Below are positions 1 through 11,635 of a stretch of DNA of 64,000 bases, one piece after another (positions within the stretch are counted from its first letter, which is position 1; each line of letters opens with the position of its first letter). Position numbers and translations under genes: made by a program. Source of the DNA: Bos javanicus (Eukaryota; Chordata; Mammalia; Artiodactyla; Bovidae); the NCBI RefSeq assembly GCF_032452875.1, contig NC_083869.1:75944501-76008500 (forward strand). The letters are read 5' to 3'. The notes beneath the pieces are model-generated. The model ran no database searches, was not told the DNA's origin, and saw only the letters and a list, made by a program, of their open reading frames with translations.

Positions 1-694
1 TTGAGCATAAATGTATTTCCTCAGGCTGAGTGTTTGCATTTTAACTAAAGATATCATATACATTTGAAAAAATGATTCTCTTTTAACATTTTAACAATAT
101 GTGCCATCTAGCGTGGAGATATTTGGGGTGAATGGGTTATTTCTGATGTTCTAAATCACATCAAACCATCATAGAAGAAAATATGTTAATGGTGCTTTGT
201 TCTTTAACATTTTGATGTGTATAGATTTACCTATTAGGCTAAAAATCTCTTCTGCCTCATCCACACAAAAAAGGAAGTTTGAAAATTTAATCAGAAACCC
301 ATTCAGCTGTTTCTGATGTTACCAACCAAGTCATTATTTTTCCCCAGTTAGGCATATTCCTACACCTTAGCTTTTACCAACAATGAAGACTGATTTCCCC
401 AAATGCAAGCCTAAGAATAAATTAAAATCTTATGAAATATGTGCATCTTTGACAGGTTTAGAAAGGAAATATGATTGTAAGTGTCGAAACCACAGGTAAC
501 TGCATTTGAAAATAATGTAATGCACTTTTTTTCTATAAAGCCGAATGGACATGCTTGATTTTTTAAATAATGTTTGCAACATTAAAACCAAATGCCTGAG
601 GATTTTCTTGTGTGCAGAATAGAAAAGAATTGGAGGACAGTGTTGCTGGAAGAGACAAAATTTTAGGAAAATATTTTCACCAGTGTTCATCTTA
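1..694. other. AT-rich intergenic DNA, nothing recognised
   Basis: No gene or repeat that I recognise. The short open frame at 430-690 on the minus strand shows no family resemblance and low coding character. Confidence 0.6.
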
Positions 695-1030
695 CTGTGC
701 TGTGCTGCGCTTAATCTCAGTCATGTCTGACACTTTGCAACCTCATGGACTGTAACCTGGCAGGCTCCTCTGTCCATGGAATTCTCCAGGCCAGAATACT
801 GGAGTGGGTTGCCATGCCCTCCTCCAAGGAATCTTCCCAACCCAAGGATCAAACCCAGATCTCCCACATTTCAGGTGGATTCTTTACCATCTGAAACACC
901 AGGAAAGCCCAAGAATACTGGAGTGGGTAGCCTATCCCTTCTCCAGGGAATCTTCCAGACCCAGGAATCAAACTGGGGTCTCCTGCATTGCAGGTGGATT
1001 CTTTACCAGCTGAGCTACCAGGGAAGCCCA
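695..1030 (-). mobile_element. Bov-tA SINE with doubled tRNA-like head
   Basis: On the minus strand it reads a tRNA-derived head (GGGCTTCCCTGGTAGCTCAG), a second tRNA-like head, a Bov-A body and an AGCAC-type tail. A perfect 9-bp target duplication TTCATCTTA brackets it at 686-694 and 1031-1039, which fixes its limits. Confidence 0.85.
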
Positions 1031-1349
1031 TTCATCTTATTAAGTTCACATAAAAACTGAATAGGAAGTCAAACACTGTTTTCTTGTTGCTCTTGTTCTA
1101 TAAAAAATGCACCATGCCTCAGTGCTGAAGCTCTGCAAACAGGCTTCCTGGCCTGAAACTGTAGTCCTAAGACCTATAAACTGTGAGTTTCTAGTGGATT
1201 AATTCCCTATGCCTTAGTTGCCTCATTTTAAAGTATTAAAATATTACATGTTTAATAGGATTTCTGTGTAGAAGAAATGAGAACATGCATAAAACAGCCT
1301 TAGAAAAGTGTCCTGACACTCTGTTACATAATGTAAGTGATGTGTTATT

Positions 1350-1862
1350 TTTTTTTTAACTTTTGTTGATTTAATATGTGTTAGCTTCAGGTGTAAAGCA
1401 AAGATTTATATTTATACATATACATATATATTCTTTTTTAGATTATTTTCCATTAAAGATTATTATAAAATATTTAATGTAATTTCCTGAGCTATACTGT
1501 AGGTTCTTGTTGGGTTATCTATTTTATATATATATAAAATAATGTTTATATTTTAATCATGCATATATTTAAATGTGTATATGTATATAATAATGTGTAT
1601 ATTTTAATCCAAAACTCCTAATTTATCCTCTTTTCCTCTTAGATAAAATGTCTGTTTTCTGTGAGTCTAATTTTGTTTTGTAAATAAGTTTATTTGTATC
1701 TTTTTGAAAAAAATTTTAGCATATAAGCAATATCATATATTTGTCTTTCTCTGTCTGCCTTACTTCATTTAGTATGATAATCTCTAGGTCCATCCATGTT
1801 GCTGCAATGACATTATTTTGTACTTTTTTTACAGCTGAATAATCTTCCATTTTGTCTTTATG
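1350..1862 (-). mobile_element. L1 3' end (3'UTR and ORF2 tail), reverse orientation
   Basis: Poly-T start, then the reverse complement of the artiodactyl L1 3'UTR (a block reading ctgagctatactgtaggttc) and the ORF2 tail (tagtatgataatctctaggt). Decayed, with no open frame. It is followed directly by an L1-like piece on the opposite strand. Confidence 0.75.
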
Positions 1863-1874
1863 CTACAAAAAATG

Positions 1875-2036
1875 AATTCCAATATAAAGATAGTCATTCA
1901 AATAATAAGAGAATAAAAGAAAAAGAGGGGTAAACATATATACAAAAATAAATCCAAAACAGTTAACCAAAGGTAAAAGAATATACATATCAATAATTAC
2001 CTTACAACTAAATGGATTAAATACTCCAACCAAAAG
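1875..2036 (+). mobile_element. Probable L1 ORF2 N-terminal fragment
   Basis: In one frame the end of this stretch reads like ISIITLQLNGLNTPTKR, resembling the start of L1 ORF2 (endonuclease domain). It lies head-to-head with the reverse L1 3' end at 1350-1862, so the two may be one insertion with an inverted 5' part and a large internal loss. The evidence is a short match only. Confidence 0.45.
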
Positions 2037-2039
2037 ATA

Positions 2040-2880
2040 ATTGTTATTTTTGTTACAAAAGGGCTTTTTAGGTATTAACTGGGGACAGTCAAATCCTGTC
2101 TATCAGCTCTTAAGTCCTATCACTTTGGTCCAAATTATGACCAACTGTCTTACACCGTGCAGAATAATAATGGAAGCCTTGGTCCTGAGTCTTGTGCTGA
2201 GCCACATGCGTCCCTCAGCTTCCATCTATATTCTTCCCGATCTTCCCTTACCATCCCTCTTTAAGGACAGAGGTATAGCCGCAGTAGCAAAGCAAGACAA
2301 CTCTGTCTCCTTGTCCATCCCAGATTCCACCAAAGAAAAGGATGGACAGATGTATTCACTGGTGGTACAACTGTGGCTTTCATTCTCCATATGTACATTT
2401 AAATTCATTTCCTACTGATTTGATATGAGTAAGCTTTGATAAATCAATAACTGTTTATTGACAGCCAACTTTGTGGCAAGCACCATTCAAGGGACCAAAA
2501 ATACATTGTGAAAAAGCCAAATTGAGTTCTCATTTACACAGCTTTTATAGTCGAGAGACAAAATGCATATTTTTTTAAATACCCATTTTTAAGCAATTAC
2601 AAGTATGATAAGTCTAAGAAAGAAAATTGGAGTAGCCAAATATAGGCAAGGAGGTTGGTAAAAGGATATATAAAGTGGACATGTGATTAAAATAAATAAG
2701 GAACAATAAAATTGGAAGTGTGAGAGATAAGCTGCAGTTAGACTGATTAAAATAAGCAGAAAAGGCATTTTATTCAGAAAAGAATACATATAAAATGGCC
2801 ATATGAATGAAGAGATCAAGCAAAACGTGGTGCATAAAATAAATTGAAGATGGAGCAAAGGTAACAGAGAGAGACACACA
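2040..2880. other. Intergenic DNA, no gene recognised
   Basis: Includes a 125-codon open frame at 2041-2418 without recognisable domains or promoter context, judged to be chance. No young repeat seen. Confidence 0.5.
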
Positions 2881-3720
2881 GGGTCAGCTCACTGATGGCC
2901 AGAGAGACCAAGTTATTAAAGACTTGAATATTTTATAACACCAGTGAAACAGCACTGAAAAGTTTTTAGTAGAGTAATTAAAAGTTCAGAATTGCTTTTG
3001 AAAGTTCACTCTGATGGCAGTGTAGAGACATGTTTGGCAAGGGGATAAGTAGATGCAAGTGAGTCTATTTAAAAGGCTACTTAAGTAAAACATGTAAGAT
3101 ATTATGGTGGGTCAGGCTAAAGGATTTAAAAGGAGATGGGAAAAAAGTTGACAGTTCAGAGAAATATATAGGAATGAGAACTGATGATATGTATGTGAGA
3201 AGGGAGGTAGAAGAGACTCTGGATGGAATAATTCAGTACATAGTACTGTTGTTTGCCACAATGTGCAACATTGAAGTAAGATAATCGTGATGTGCTGTTT
3301 GAGAGCTCCCTCAGAGATTGCAGTGGAGATGGTGGGAAGCAGAATGCATGGATCTGGAGCTCAGAAGAAGGGTCTTGGCTGAAGACATCATTTTCAGCAT
3401 TGAAATCATGACTGTAAGAATTCACTTGGGAATAAACTATGCAGTGGGGGAAAAAACTCTCTAAGGAATCTGCAGACACTGCAAAATTTTCAATAGAAGG
3501 AAGCTAACTTTGTAAAGGAGGTGTCAGAGAGGTGGGAGAAAGTGAAGAATCCATCCAACCCAAGAAGTAAGGGTGTTTCAAAACTGGAGAAGGGGAGAGT
3601 TTGAAATGCTAAGGGACAGAGTGTTCATTGGTCCCACCATGGAATCATCAGTGAGCATACCTAGAACCACTTTGATGGCTTGAAATATTTGACATGTGAC
3701 TGACAAGGACAGAGATTCAC
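2880..3720 (+). repeat. Ancient mammalian interspersed repeat, family name uncertain
   Basis: Decayed match to a widespread old repeat whose body reads like 'atcactctgg.tgcagtgt.gagaatgg' and 'tctggagctcag.aga.ggtctgggctg'. Here these appear as ttcactctgatggcagtgta and atctggagctcagaagaag. Similar degenerate copies seem to lie at about 24.1-24.5 kb and 35.5-36.0 kb. I cannot name the family with confidence. Confidence 0.4.
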
Positions 3721-4565
3721 ATAATAAGTCTGGGGAATTTTCATGTCGTTCTGAAGGAGAGGCAAAAGATTGTAATAGTTTGATGGAAAACTGAGGTCAA
3801 GGCAATGCATGTACAAGATTGTAAATCTAAAAGCTGAAAAAGAAGAGAGAAAAAAAGAGGTTACTCAGTATCTCAGAATTCTCAAGAAAGTGAAATGAGC
3901 CAGAGAATTGGAGGTACTGATTTTAAACTGGGGAGAAACATAATCTCCCATTCTTTAGTTTCCTGAAAGAGGATATACAAATACATGAAAGTCCTAGTAA
4001 AAGTTTTTAGATCATTCTTTCCAGGTTTCCTACTCAGTTCCATTCTCATAGTTTGAGCATGTGTGAAGCATATGACTTTTCTTTTTGTTTCTTTGGGTCT
4101 GAAAGAAGATAATTTATGTCTAGAACTAGTGTAGAGATGATTACATATCACCCTGAGATCCCAGAGTTTGACTTTGAGTCAGCCCTGGCTTGACATATTC
4201 TGAGTTGCTTCACTTAATGAAGATCTGAGTAACCTTCCAGGAAGTAGCAGCAAGAGAAAGTTTCTGAAAATAACATCCTCTATTTCTCAACCCTTGTACT
4301 AGATAATGCCTGCTATGCTCAAGATAGGCTAGGCTTAAGCAACAAATAAAAAATCTCCAAAGTTTATTTCTTGCTTTGTTATGTGTCTATTTCAAGTTGT
4401 AAGAAGGAAAGGAGATCCAAGCTAATGGATGATCCCGTGTCTTATAGCTCCCCCATCTGAAACTAGAGCCTCCCAGCCTATGGAGGAAGAAGAGGGAGAG
4501 AAAGCTGACAAGTTGTATGTATGCTTTAGCAAGTCACTCCAGGAGAGAAACCTGTTATTTCCTCC
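3720..4565. other. Intergenic DNA, nothing recognised
   Basis: No gene or clear repeat. The frame at 3882-4151 on the minus strand has no family signature. Confidence 0.5.
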
Positions 4566-4572
4566 CACTTCA

Positions 4573-4697
4573 ATGGACATGAGTCTGAGTAAACTCTGGG
4601 AGTTGGTGATGGACAGGGAGGCCTGGAGTGCTGCAGTCCATGGGGTCGCAAAGAGTCAGACACAACTTAGTGACTGAACTGAACTCAACTGAACACT
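4573..4697 (+). mobile_element. BovB LINE 3' end, strongly 5'-truncated
   Basis: About 125 bases of BovB 3' terminus (gacatgagtctgagtaaact through ggggtcgcaaagagtcagac), ending in the ACTGAACTGAACT-type short tandem tail that replaces poly-A in this RTE family. Confidence 0.85.
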
Positions 4698-4699
4698 TC

Positions 4700-5535
4700 T
4701 AGTGGTTAGAAGTCACTTGGCCCTGCCTAACTGTATTTCCTGGGAAGGTTAAGGAATATGAGGTAACAGAATTCTGGATGAGCACCACTGTCTTTGCCAC
4801 AACCCATTCTTCTGGTCACTGACATTATTCTTTCTACATATATAATATACTCTACCCACTCAATCTCATCCAACCAGGACATTTAAACTCAAAGTCTTAG
4901 ATCTCAGGTTGTTGTTCTAAAGATTTTTTCACTGGTTCCAAATATAACATCCTAGACTAGAGACCTACAGAGACCATCCATACTCAAACTGTAATATGGA
5001 ATAGAGACAAAATAAGCAATATATGCAGTTTTATCTCATTCAGAAATGAAAAGAAATAGCCAGCAAGAATAGATCCAAAGAGATCTGAACTTTCATTTGA
5101 TGAATATTATGAAGGCCTCCTGCTTTGGATCAGAAAATAATTTTTGACTAAACTTTATTCTATGTCCAAAAACTTCAGGCTCCTGTTTCTACCATCTGAA
5201 ATGTTCATCCTGTCTCATTATACTTCTTGAACACATCCTAAGTTCGTATTGAGAAATATTTCCTCTTAATTCAGAGTTATTCAGTTCTGAGGGAAAGGGG
5301 AAAGTTCTAAGAGACGTTTTAGCTTTAAAAAATTTATAATTTAACTGAAGTCTCAGTTTTTTAGCAACACAATATTTCTCAAAAATATAGTAGGTTTCTT
5401 GATATTTAACATCAAGTAAAGCCAGTGTCTATATTTCCTTTCTTATCTCTCACTCCTTTTCCATTTGAAGAGGTTATCATAAAACTAAAGATAGTTTATT
5501 TAAAAGCTATGCTTCTTAAATTATTTTATATTAGA
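4700..5535. other. AT-rich intergenic DNA, nothing recognised
   Basis: No gene or clear repeat between the BovB tail and the L1 at about 5.54 kb. Confidence 0.5.
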
Positions 5536-5539
5536 AGAT

Positions 5540-6158
5540 ACTTTCTTCAAAATGTTGTGTTAGCTTCTATTGCACAGCAAACTGAATCAGCTATATATGT
5601 ATACATATATCCCTTCTGTCTTGGATTTTCTTCTAATTTTGGTCACCAAAGAGCATGGAATAGAGTTCCCTGAGCTATACAGTAGGTTCTCATTAGTTAC
5701 CTATTTTACAAATAATAGTCTATATATATATCAATCCCGATCTCCCAATTCATCCCAGCACTACCCCATTTACTGTATGACCCAGCAATCTCACTACTAG
5801 GCTTATACCCAGAGAAAACCATAATTCCAATGACACATGCACCCTAATGTTCACTGAAGCACTAGTAACAATAGCCAGAACATGGAAACAATTTATATGT
5901 TCATCAACAGAGGAATGGATAAAGAATATGTGATACATATATACAATTGAATATTGCCTAGCCATATAAAGGAGTGAAACTGGGCCATTTGTAGAGATGT
6001 GGATGGACCTAGAGTCTGTTATACAGAGTGAAGTAAGTCAGAAAGAGAAAAGCAAATGTTGCATATTAATGCATATGTATGGAATCTAGAAAAATGCTAC
6101 AGACAATCTCATTTGAAAAACAGAAATAGAGATACAGATGTAAGAAAAAAAATATCAA
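5540..6158 (-). mobile_element. L1 3' end with inverted 5' segment
   Basis: Bases 5540-5760 are the distal L1 3'UTR on the minus strand (tgagctatacagtaggttct). From 5763 the sequence switches to the plus strand: ORF2 C-terminus (tgacccagcaatctcactac, tggataaagaatatgtgata, agagtgaagtaagtcagaaa), then the proximal 3'UTR to about 6155. The two parts are neighbouring sections of one L1, so this is best read as a single element with a twin-priming inversion. Confidence 0.75.
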
Positions 6159-6159
6159 A

Positions 6160-6572
6160 AACTATAGTTTTCATAAGCCTTGCCTGTGTCAGTTAATTCA
6201 ATGGAGAGGTTTTACTATGTGTCATACCCTAAACTTCATTTTTGCCCTGCAAGATCATTTGTGACGGAGAAGTTTTAGTAACAGGTGTGAATGCCATACC
6301 TAGCTGACATTTTTTCAAGAAGCTACATTTAAATTAATCTCTGTCTCTCCAAAGATTTCTCAACTTTATTTCCTAGTTTTAGAATTTCAAATATATCTTC
6401 TCTTACAATATTTTAAGGCTGAATATCTTGAATAGTTCTATTCTTTTTCGTTTCTGTTTGACACCTGACCAATTCCTTCCCATGGTTATATCTTTCTTGT
6501 AATATCTTCCCCAATGCACTTTGTAAATACTAGTTCACTCTTGATATTTATTAGCTCATATATCAATCATTA
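6160..6572. other. Unassigned AT-rich DNA
   Basis: Nothing recognised between the two L1 elements. Confidence 0.45.
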
Positions 6573-6586
6573 AAAATGCCTCTTAA

Positions 6587-7005
6587 TCAACCATGAAAGG
6601 AATGAAATTGGGTTCTTTGTAGAGACATGGATGGACCTAGAGACTGTCATACAGGATGAAGTCAGAAACAGAAAAATAAATATTGTATATTAATACATAT
6701 ATGTGGAATCTAAAAGCATGATATAGATGATCTTATCCACAAAACAAAAATAAGGACACAGATGTAGTGTAAAAACTTATGGATACCAAGGGGGAAAATG
6801 GAGGGGGGATGAATTGGGAGGTTGGGATTGAGATTTATATGCTCCAATATAAAAGAGAGATAACTACTGAGAACTGTGACCTAAATGAGAGGGAAATCCA
6901 AAACATAGGGGATATATGCATATATATAGCTAATTTGCTTTTCTGTACAGAAGAAACTAACACAACATTATAAAGCATCTATAGTCCAATAAAAATTTAT
7001 TTTTT
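6587..7005 (+). mobile_element. L1 3' end (ORF2 tail and 3'UTR) with perfect target duplication
   Basis: Begins inside the end of ORF2 (gtagagacatggatggacct) and runs through the L1 3'UTR to an A/T-rich end with AATAAA near 6989. A perfect 14-bp duplication AAAATGCCTCTTAA lies at 6573-6586 and 7006-7019. Confidence 0.88.
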
Positions 7006-7139
7006 AAAATGCCTCTTAACTTCTCTCCCAGGATAATCTTTGCTATTGTAATGCAGTTTCCATTTTCCTACCAGATTAAATCATGAAAACACAACTCTGA
7101 TCCTATTTAATTTATAAGTATCTTCATATATATCACAAC

Positions 7140-7345
7140 AACATTTGTATGTTGACTATCCATTGCATGCCAGACATGGTTTCATGTTTTATCTTATGTA
7201 ATTATTACAGAAATATGATAATCACACCCATTCAACTAATTAACCTCTTATACATAAGGAGGTAAAGCAACTTTTTCCAAATTAGATAGTATTAATGGGC
7301 AGAGTTAGACTTTTGAATATAAACTGTCTTGACTCCAAACCACTC
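7140..7345 (+). repeat. MIR-type SINE remnant
   Basis: Degenerate match to the MIR core: a 'ttatgtaattattacag' section, an 'aggaggtaaagcaactt...ccaaatta' section and a terminal 'gactccaaacc'. Old and heavily mutated. Confidence 0.45.
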
Positions 7346-7349
7346 CATT

Positions 7350-8680
7350 TCATTCCATCAACATTCTTATCCATGAAGGAGTTAAAATGGTAGATGAAAT
7401 CTGTAAACTCCAAGCAATTAAACCAGCTTGAGCTCTGTAAATGGTTTAGATTTTGCACACTGCAGATAAGATTTGTCTGAATTAAAATGTCCAAGTCCCA
7501 GGCACCTTGGTGTCCGTAAGAAATCATTACAATTTAACACATCTCCTAGATATATTTAGAATGTCAAATTGTAGGCATTTTGTGCTAGCTTTTTTCCCCC
7601 TATTTTCTCCTTAATATAAATCTGGCAGGGCTAAGTGTGGGTGAAATGAAGGAAACCACCTTCAAGTGCAAAAGTGACACCACAGCTCACACTACGACGT
7701 GAAGACATTATCGAAAGGCTTAATTTAAGGAACCGGCAGAAATAGTACTCGTATACTTTTTTAAATGCAGTAATTTTATCTCACTCCTTTTCTCACTTCT
7801 TAATTCACAGTGTGATATGTTTAAATTTTTTTTTAACAGGCAGTGATGCTGTTTGGAAGACGCGCTTCACACTCTATCTTTTCCAGTTTGTTCACCCTTT
7901 CAGAAAAACATTGATTAAAACTGCCATTATATGTCTTACATCTTATGTACTCCATCTTGTCTCCTGAATTTTAATCTCTCACTGGTGACCTTTCTTTTTA
8001 AAAAGCCCAAAATAAAAATAAAATATAATCAATCAATCTGTGCTCATCAGTGTTTTAAATATACTTAAATACATATGATGCTTATAAATGGAATAGATAC
8101 AGTTACAGAAGCTATGATTTTCTTAATAACTATCCCATTCAACCATTCAGCCTTTTTTGTGTGTGTGCAACTAGTGACAGTGGCCATTTCATATTTATTT
8201 TAAAATCTATTTTTCCAGTTGTACCTTTCTGTATAATTATAGATAACTTGGAAAATTCAATAAACTAGAAAACTCCCATCACCAAAAGAGAAATTCTTTC
8301 AGAGTTTATGTTCATATACTTTACAGAGCTGTTTACATACACTGTGCATGTGATGTATCTTGATTTTCTAATACAATGAGGCATTTCTAATATCTTTGCA
8401 AATATCATTAATGACTATTGTTCTAATCCATTTTGCCTCAGTTTACCTACTCAATCTGCTATGGTTAATCATTTATCTTCCTTTTATATTCTTTTGGAGT
8501 AAATACAGTGGATAATGTTCCAGTGATGCCTTAGGACAGATTCCTGAAAACTGGGATTTCTGGGTCAAAGTTTAATGTTGTTATCAAGCTTACAAATACA
8601 CATTGTGAGGCTGTTTTCCAAAATCATTGTACAATTTTAGGATTTCAGCAGTGAAAGACTATTAGTCATCTCATTCAAGT
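7350..8680. other. Mostly unique DNA with an old L1-like remnant at about 8.15-8.66 kb
   Basis: No gene seen. The part around 8545-8660 (gggatttctgggtcaaagtt followed by gctgttttccaaaatcattg) resembles a reverse-oriented, old L1 ORF2 fragment. Confidence 0.35.
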
Positions 8681-8689
8681 AAATGTTGA

Positions 8690-8898
8690 AATTGATTAGA
8701 GCAACGGCCCTCAACATTTTGGCACCAAGGGTCAGTTTGATGGAAGACAATTTTTCAATGGGGCTGGAGATGGGGGATGGTTTTGGGATGGTTCAAGTGC
8801 ATTGCATTTATTGTGCACTTTATTTCTATTATTATTGTATCAGCTCCTCTTCAGATCATCAGGCATTAGATCCTGAAGATCAGGGACCACTGGATTAG
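8690..8898 (+). repeat. Old mammalian interspersed repeat (GGCACCAGGGACC-type)
   Basis: Contains ttttggcaccaagggtcagt, ggaagacaatttttcaatgg and cagatcatcaggcattagat in the order of a well-known nonautonomous mammalian repeat. I do not trust my memory of the family name. The 71-codon open frame here is part of the repeat. Confidence 0.5.
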
Positions 8899-9133
8899 AG
8901 GAAATGACATTTTCCACTAATGATTAGTTTACGTTAAGCAATGCTTGTGTTTTTAGCACTTAACTGCTGACTTTTTTTTAAGTGTTTACAGAGGTAATAT
9001 TCATTCAGGAAGCCTTGCCAAAAAAAAAAAAAGGTGAAGAATTAGACTCATTCACAGGTAGACAGATGACAGTCAAATAAATTTTCTGAGGACATTCAGT
9101 GGATTGCTGAGACTAGGTCACATCCTGCAACCC

Positions 9134-10755
9134 TCAGTTCAGTTCAGTTCAGTCACTCAGTTGTGTCCAACTCTTTGAACTGCACAATGCCGAGCTTCCC
9201 TTTCCATCACCAACTCCCAAAGTTTACCCAAACTCATGTCCATTGAGTCCGTGATGCCATTCAACAATCTCATCCTCTATGGTCCCCTTTTCCTCCCACC
9301 TTCAATCTTTCTCAGCATCATCATCTTTCCAAATGAATCAGCTCTTCACATCAGACAGCCAAAGTATTGCAGTTTCAGCTTCAATATCAATCCCTCCAAT
9401 GAACACTCAGGACTGATCTTTAGGATGGACTGGTTGGATCTCCTTGCAGTCCAAGGGACTCTCAAGAGTCTTCTCCAACACCGCAGTTCAAAAGCATCAA
9501 TTCTTCAGCGCTCAGCTTTTTTTATAGTCCAACTTTCACATCCATACATGACTACTGGAAAAACCATAGCCTTGATGAGACGGACCTTTGTTGGCAAAGT
9601 AATGTCTCTGCTTTTTAATATGCTATCTAGGTTGCTCATGACTTTCCTTCCAAGGAGCAAGCATCTTTTAATTTAATTGCGACAGTCACCATCTCCAGTG
9701 ATTTTGGAGCCCAAAAACTAAAGTCTGCCACTGTTTCCACTGTTTCCCCATCTATTTCCCATGAAATGATGGAACCAGATACCATGATCTTTGTTTTCTG
9801 AATGTGGAGCTTTAAGCCAACTTTTTCACTCTCCTCTTTTCACTTTCATCAAGAGGCTGTTTAGTTATTCAATTTCTGCCATAAGAGTGATGTCATCTGC
9901 ATATTTGAGATTATTGATATTTCTTCCAGCAATCTTGAGTCCAGCTTGTGCTTCATCCAGTTTGCATTTCACAGGATGTACTCTGCAGATAAGTTAAATA
10001 AGCAGGGTGACAATATACAGCCTTGATGTACTCCTTTCCCAATTTGGAAATAGTCTGTTGTTCCATGTCCAGTTCTAACTGTTGCTTCCTGACCTGCATA
10101 CAGATTTCTCAAGAGGCAGGTCAAGTGGTCTGGTATTCCCATCTCTTGAAGAATTTTCCACAGTTTGTTGTGATCCACACAGTCGAAGGTTTTGGCATGG
10201 TCAATAAAACAGAAATAGATGTTTTCCTGGAACTTGTTTGCTTTTTCAATGATCCAGCAGATGTTCGTAATTTGATATCTGGTTCCTCTGCCTTTTCTAA
10301 AACCAGCTTGAACATCTGGAAGATCACAGTTCACGTACTGTTGAAGCCTGGCTTGGAGAATTTTCAGCATTACTTTACTAGCGTGAGATGAGTGCAATTG
10401 TGTGGTACTTTGAGCATTCTTTGACATTGCCTTTCTTTGAGATTGAAATGAAAACTGACCTTTTCCAGTCTTGTGACCACTGCTGAGTTTTCCAAATATG
10501 CTGGCATATTGAGTTAAGCACTTTCACAGCATCATCTTTTAGGATCAGAAGTAGCTCAACTGGAATTCCATCACCTCCACTAGATTTGTTGGTACTGATG
10601 CTTCCTAAGGCCCACTTGACTCTAGGTGAGTGATCACACCATTGTGATTATATGGGTCATGAAGAGTTTTTTTGTACAGTTCTTCTGTATATTCTTGCCA
10701 CCTCTTCTTAATATCTTCTGCTTCTGTTAGACCTTTTCCCCTCTGTCCCATTTGG
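9134..10755 (-). mobile_element. BovB LINE, 1.6 kb, 5'-truncated
   Basis: Reverse-strand BovB from its (CTGAA)n-type 3' end at 9134 through the C-terminal region, reverse transcriptase and part of the RT N-terminal region. Similarity fades at about 10755. The reading frame is broken by stops and indels. Confidence 0.9.
9969..10427 (-). pseudogene. BovB reverse transcriptase fragment
   Basis: A 152-codon stretch holding RT motifs: QAGFRKGRGTRYQ, then motif A as FIDHAKTFDCVDH (Asp conserved), then the conserved HQGCILSPCLFNL block. The downstream YADD catalytic box is still recognisable at about 9895-9905, but in another frame, so the protein is broken. Starts within the element and is not an independent gene. 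Confidence 0.85.
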
Positions 10756-11635
10756 CCTTGTCTGAATCATAGGACCCTTCAACATGCTCACATAGACAGA
10801 TTTACACTCCCAAGGCCCCCAGTGAGCAAAACTCCCCCCCCACCCCCGTTAAATAGATCCTTTATGGTCAGTCCCACTAAATCTTTTCAGAATATGCCTA
10901 AGGCCACACACAAAATACTGCTAAGAGCTGAAATATCCATTTAAATTATTGGGCCAATTCCTTTACTTTACAGAAAGGAAACTGAGGAGGGGACATATGA
11001 CAAAATCATGATTCTCCTGTGAAAAGGTTCATACCCATCCTGTTAGTAAACCTGCGGTGAATGTTAAGGCTCGGTAGGCCAAACCCACATATGTGCCTAG
11101 GACCCAGAAGAAAGTCAATCATACTGATTTTCTCAGATTTCCTCTCTTATATTCTGCCTTCCTGACTTCACATTGTTATTGTGATATTTTCATCGGGAGC
11201 ACGCGATAAAATCTGACTTCTACTTCCCACTTCTCATAAGAGGTTTCCTAATTTGTAGATGTATTTTATATCATTAACCAGAGAGAACTAAAATGCTAAC
11301 ATTTTAATTAATTTAGTCATCATCACTGGTTATCTTTGGCTCTGTAATGTTCATTGCTATATTTTGTAATTACCTTTTCAGACCATTAATGGATATAAGA
11401 ACACTAAAGAAATTTTTCTAAAAGAGATCCCACAATGTTTTTACTATAACATACCTATTTAAATGTGTTCATTCCTTTATATTATTTCTATTATTTATGA
11501 TATATTATGATTGCATTATATTATTCCATGTTATTTGAATATACAAATAATATATATTTGTATACTACATATATATATGTGTATGTGTGTATGTGTACAC
11601 ACTCAGAGAAATATATATGTAAATACATATAGAGT
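10756..11635. other. Intergenic DNA with C-rich and TA-rich patches
   Basis: A C-run at about 10830-10850 and TA/TG-rich low-complexity sequence at about 11480-11630 precede the next BovB. No gene recognised. Confidence 0.5.

Noticed and set aside
2041..2418. 125-codon open frame upstream
   Set aside because: No family match, no promoter or CpG island, and a competing minus-strand frame overlaps it.
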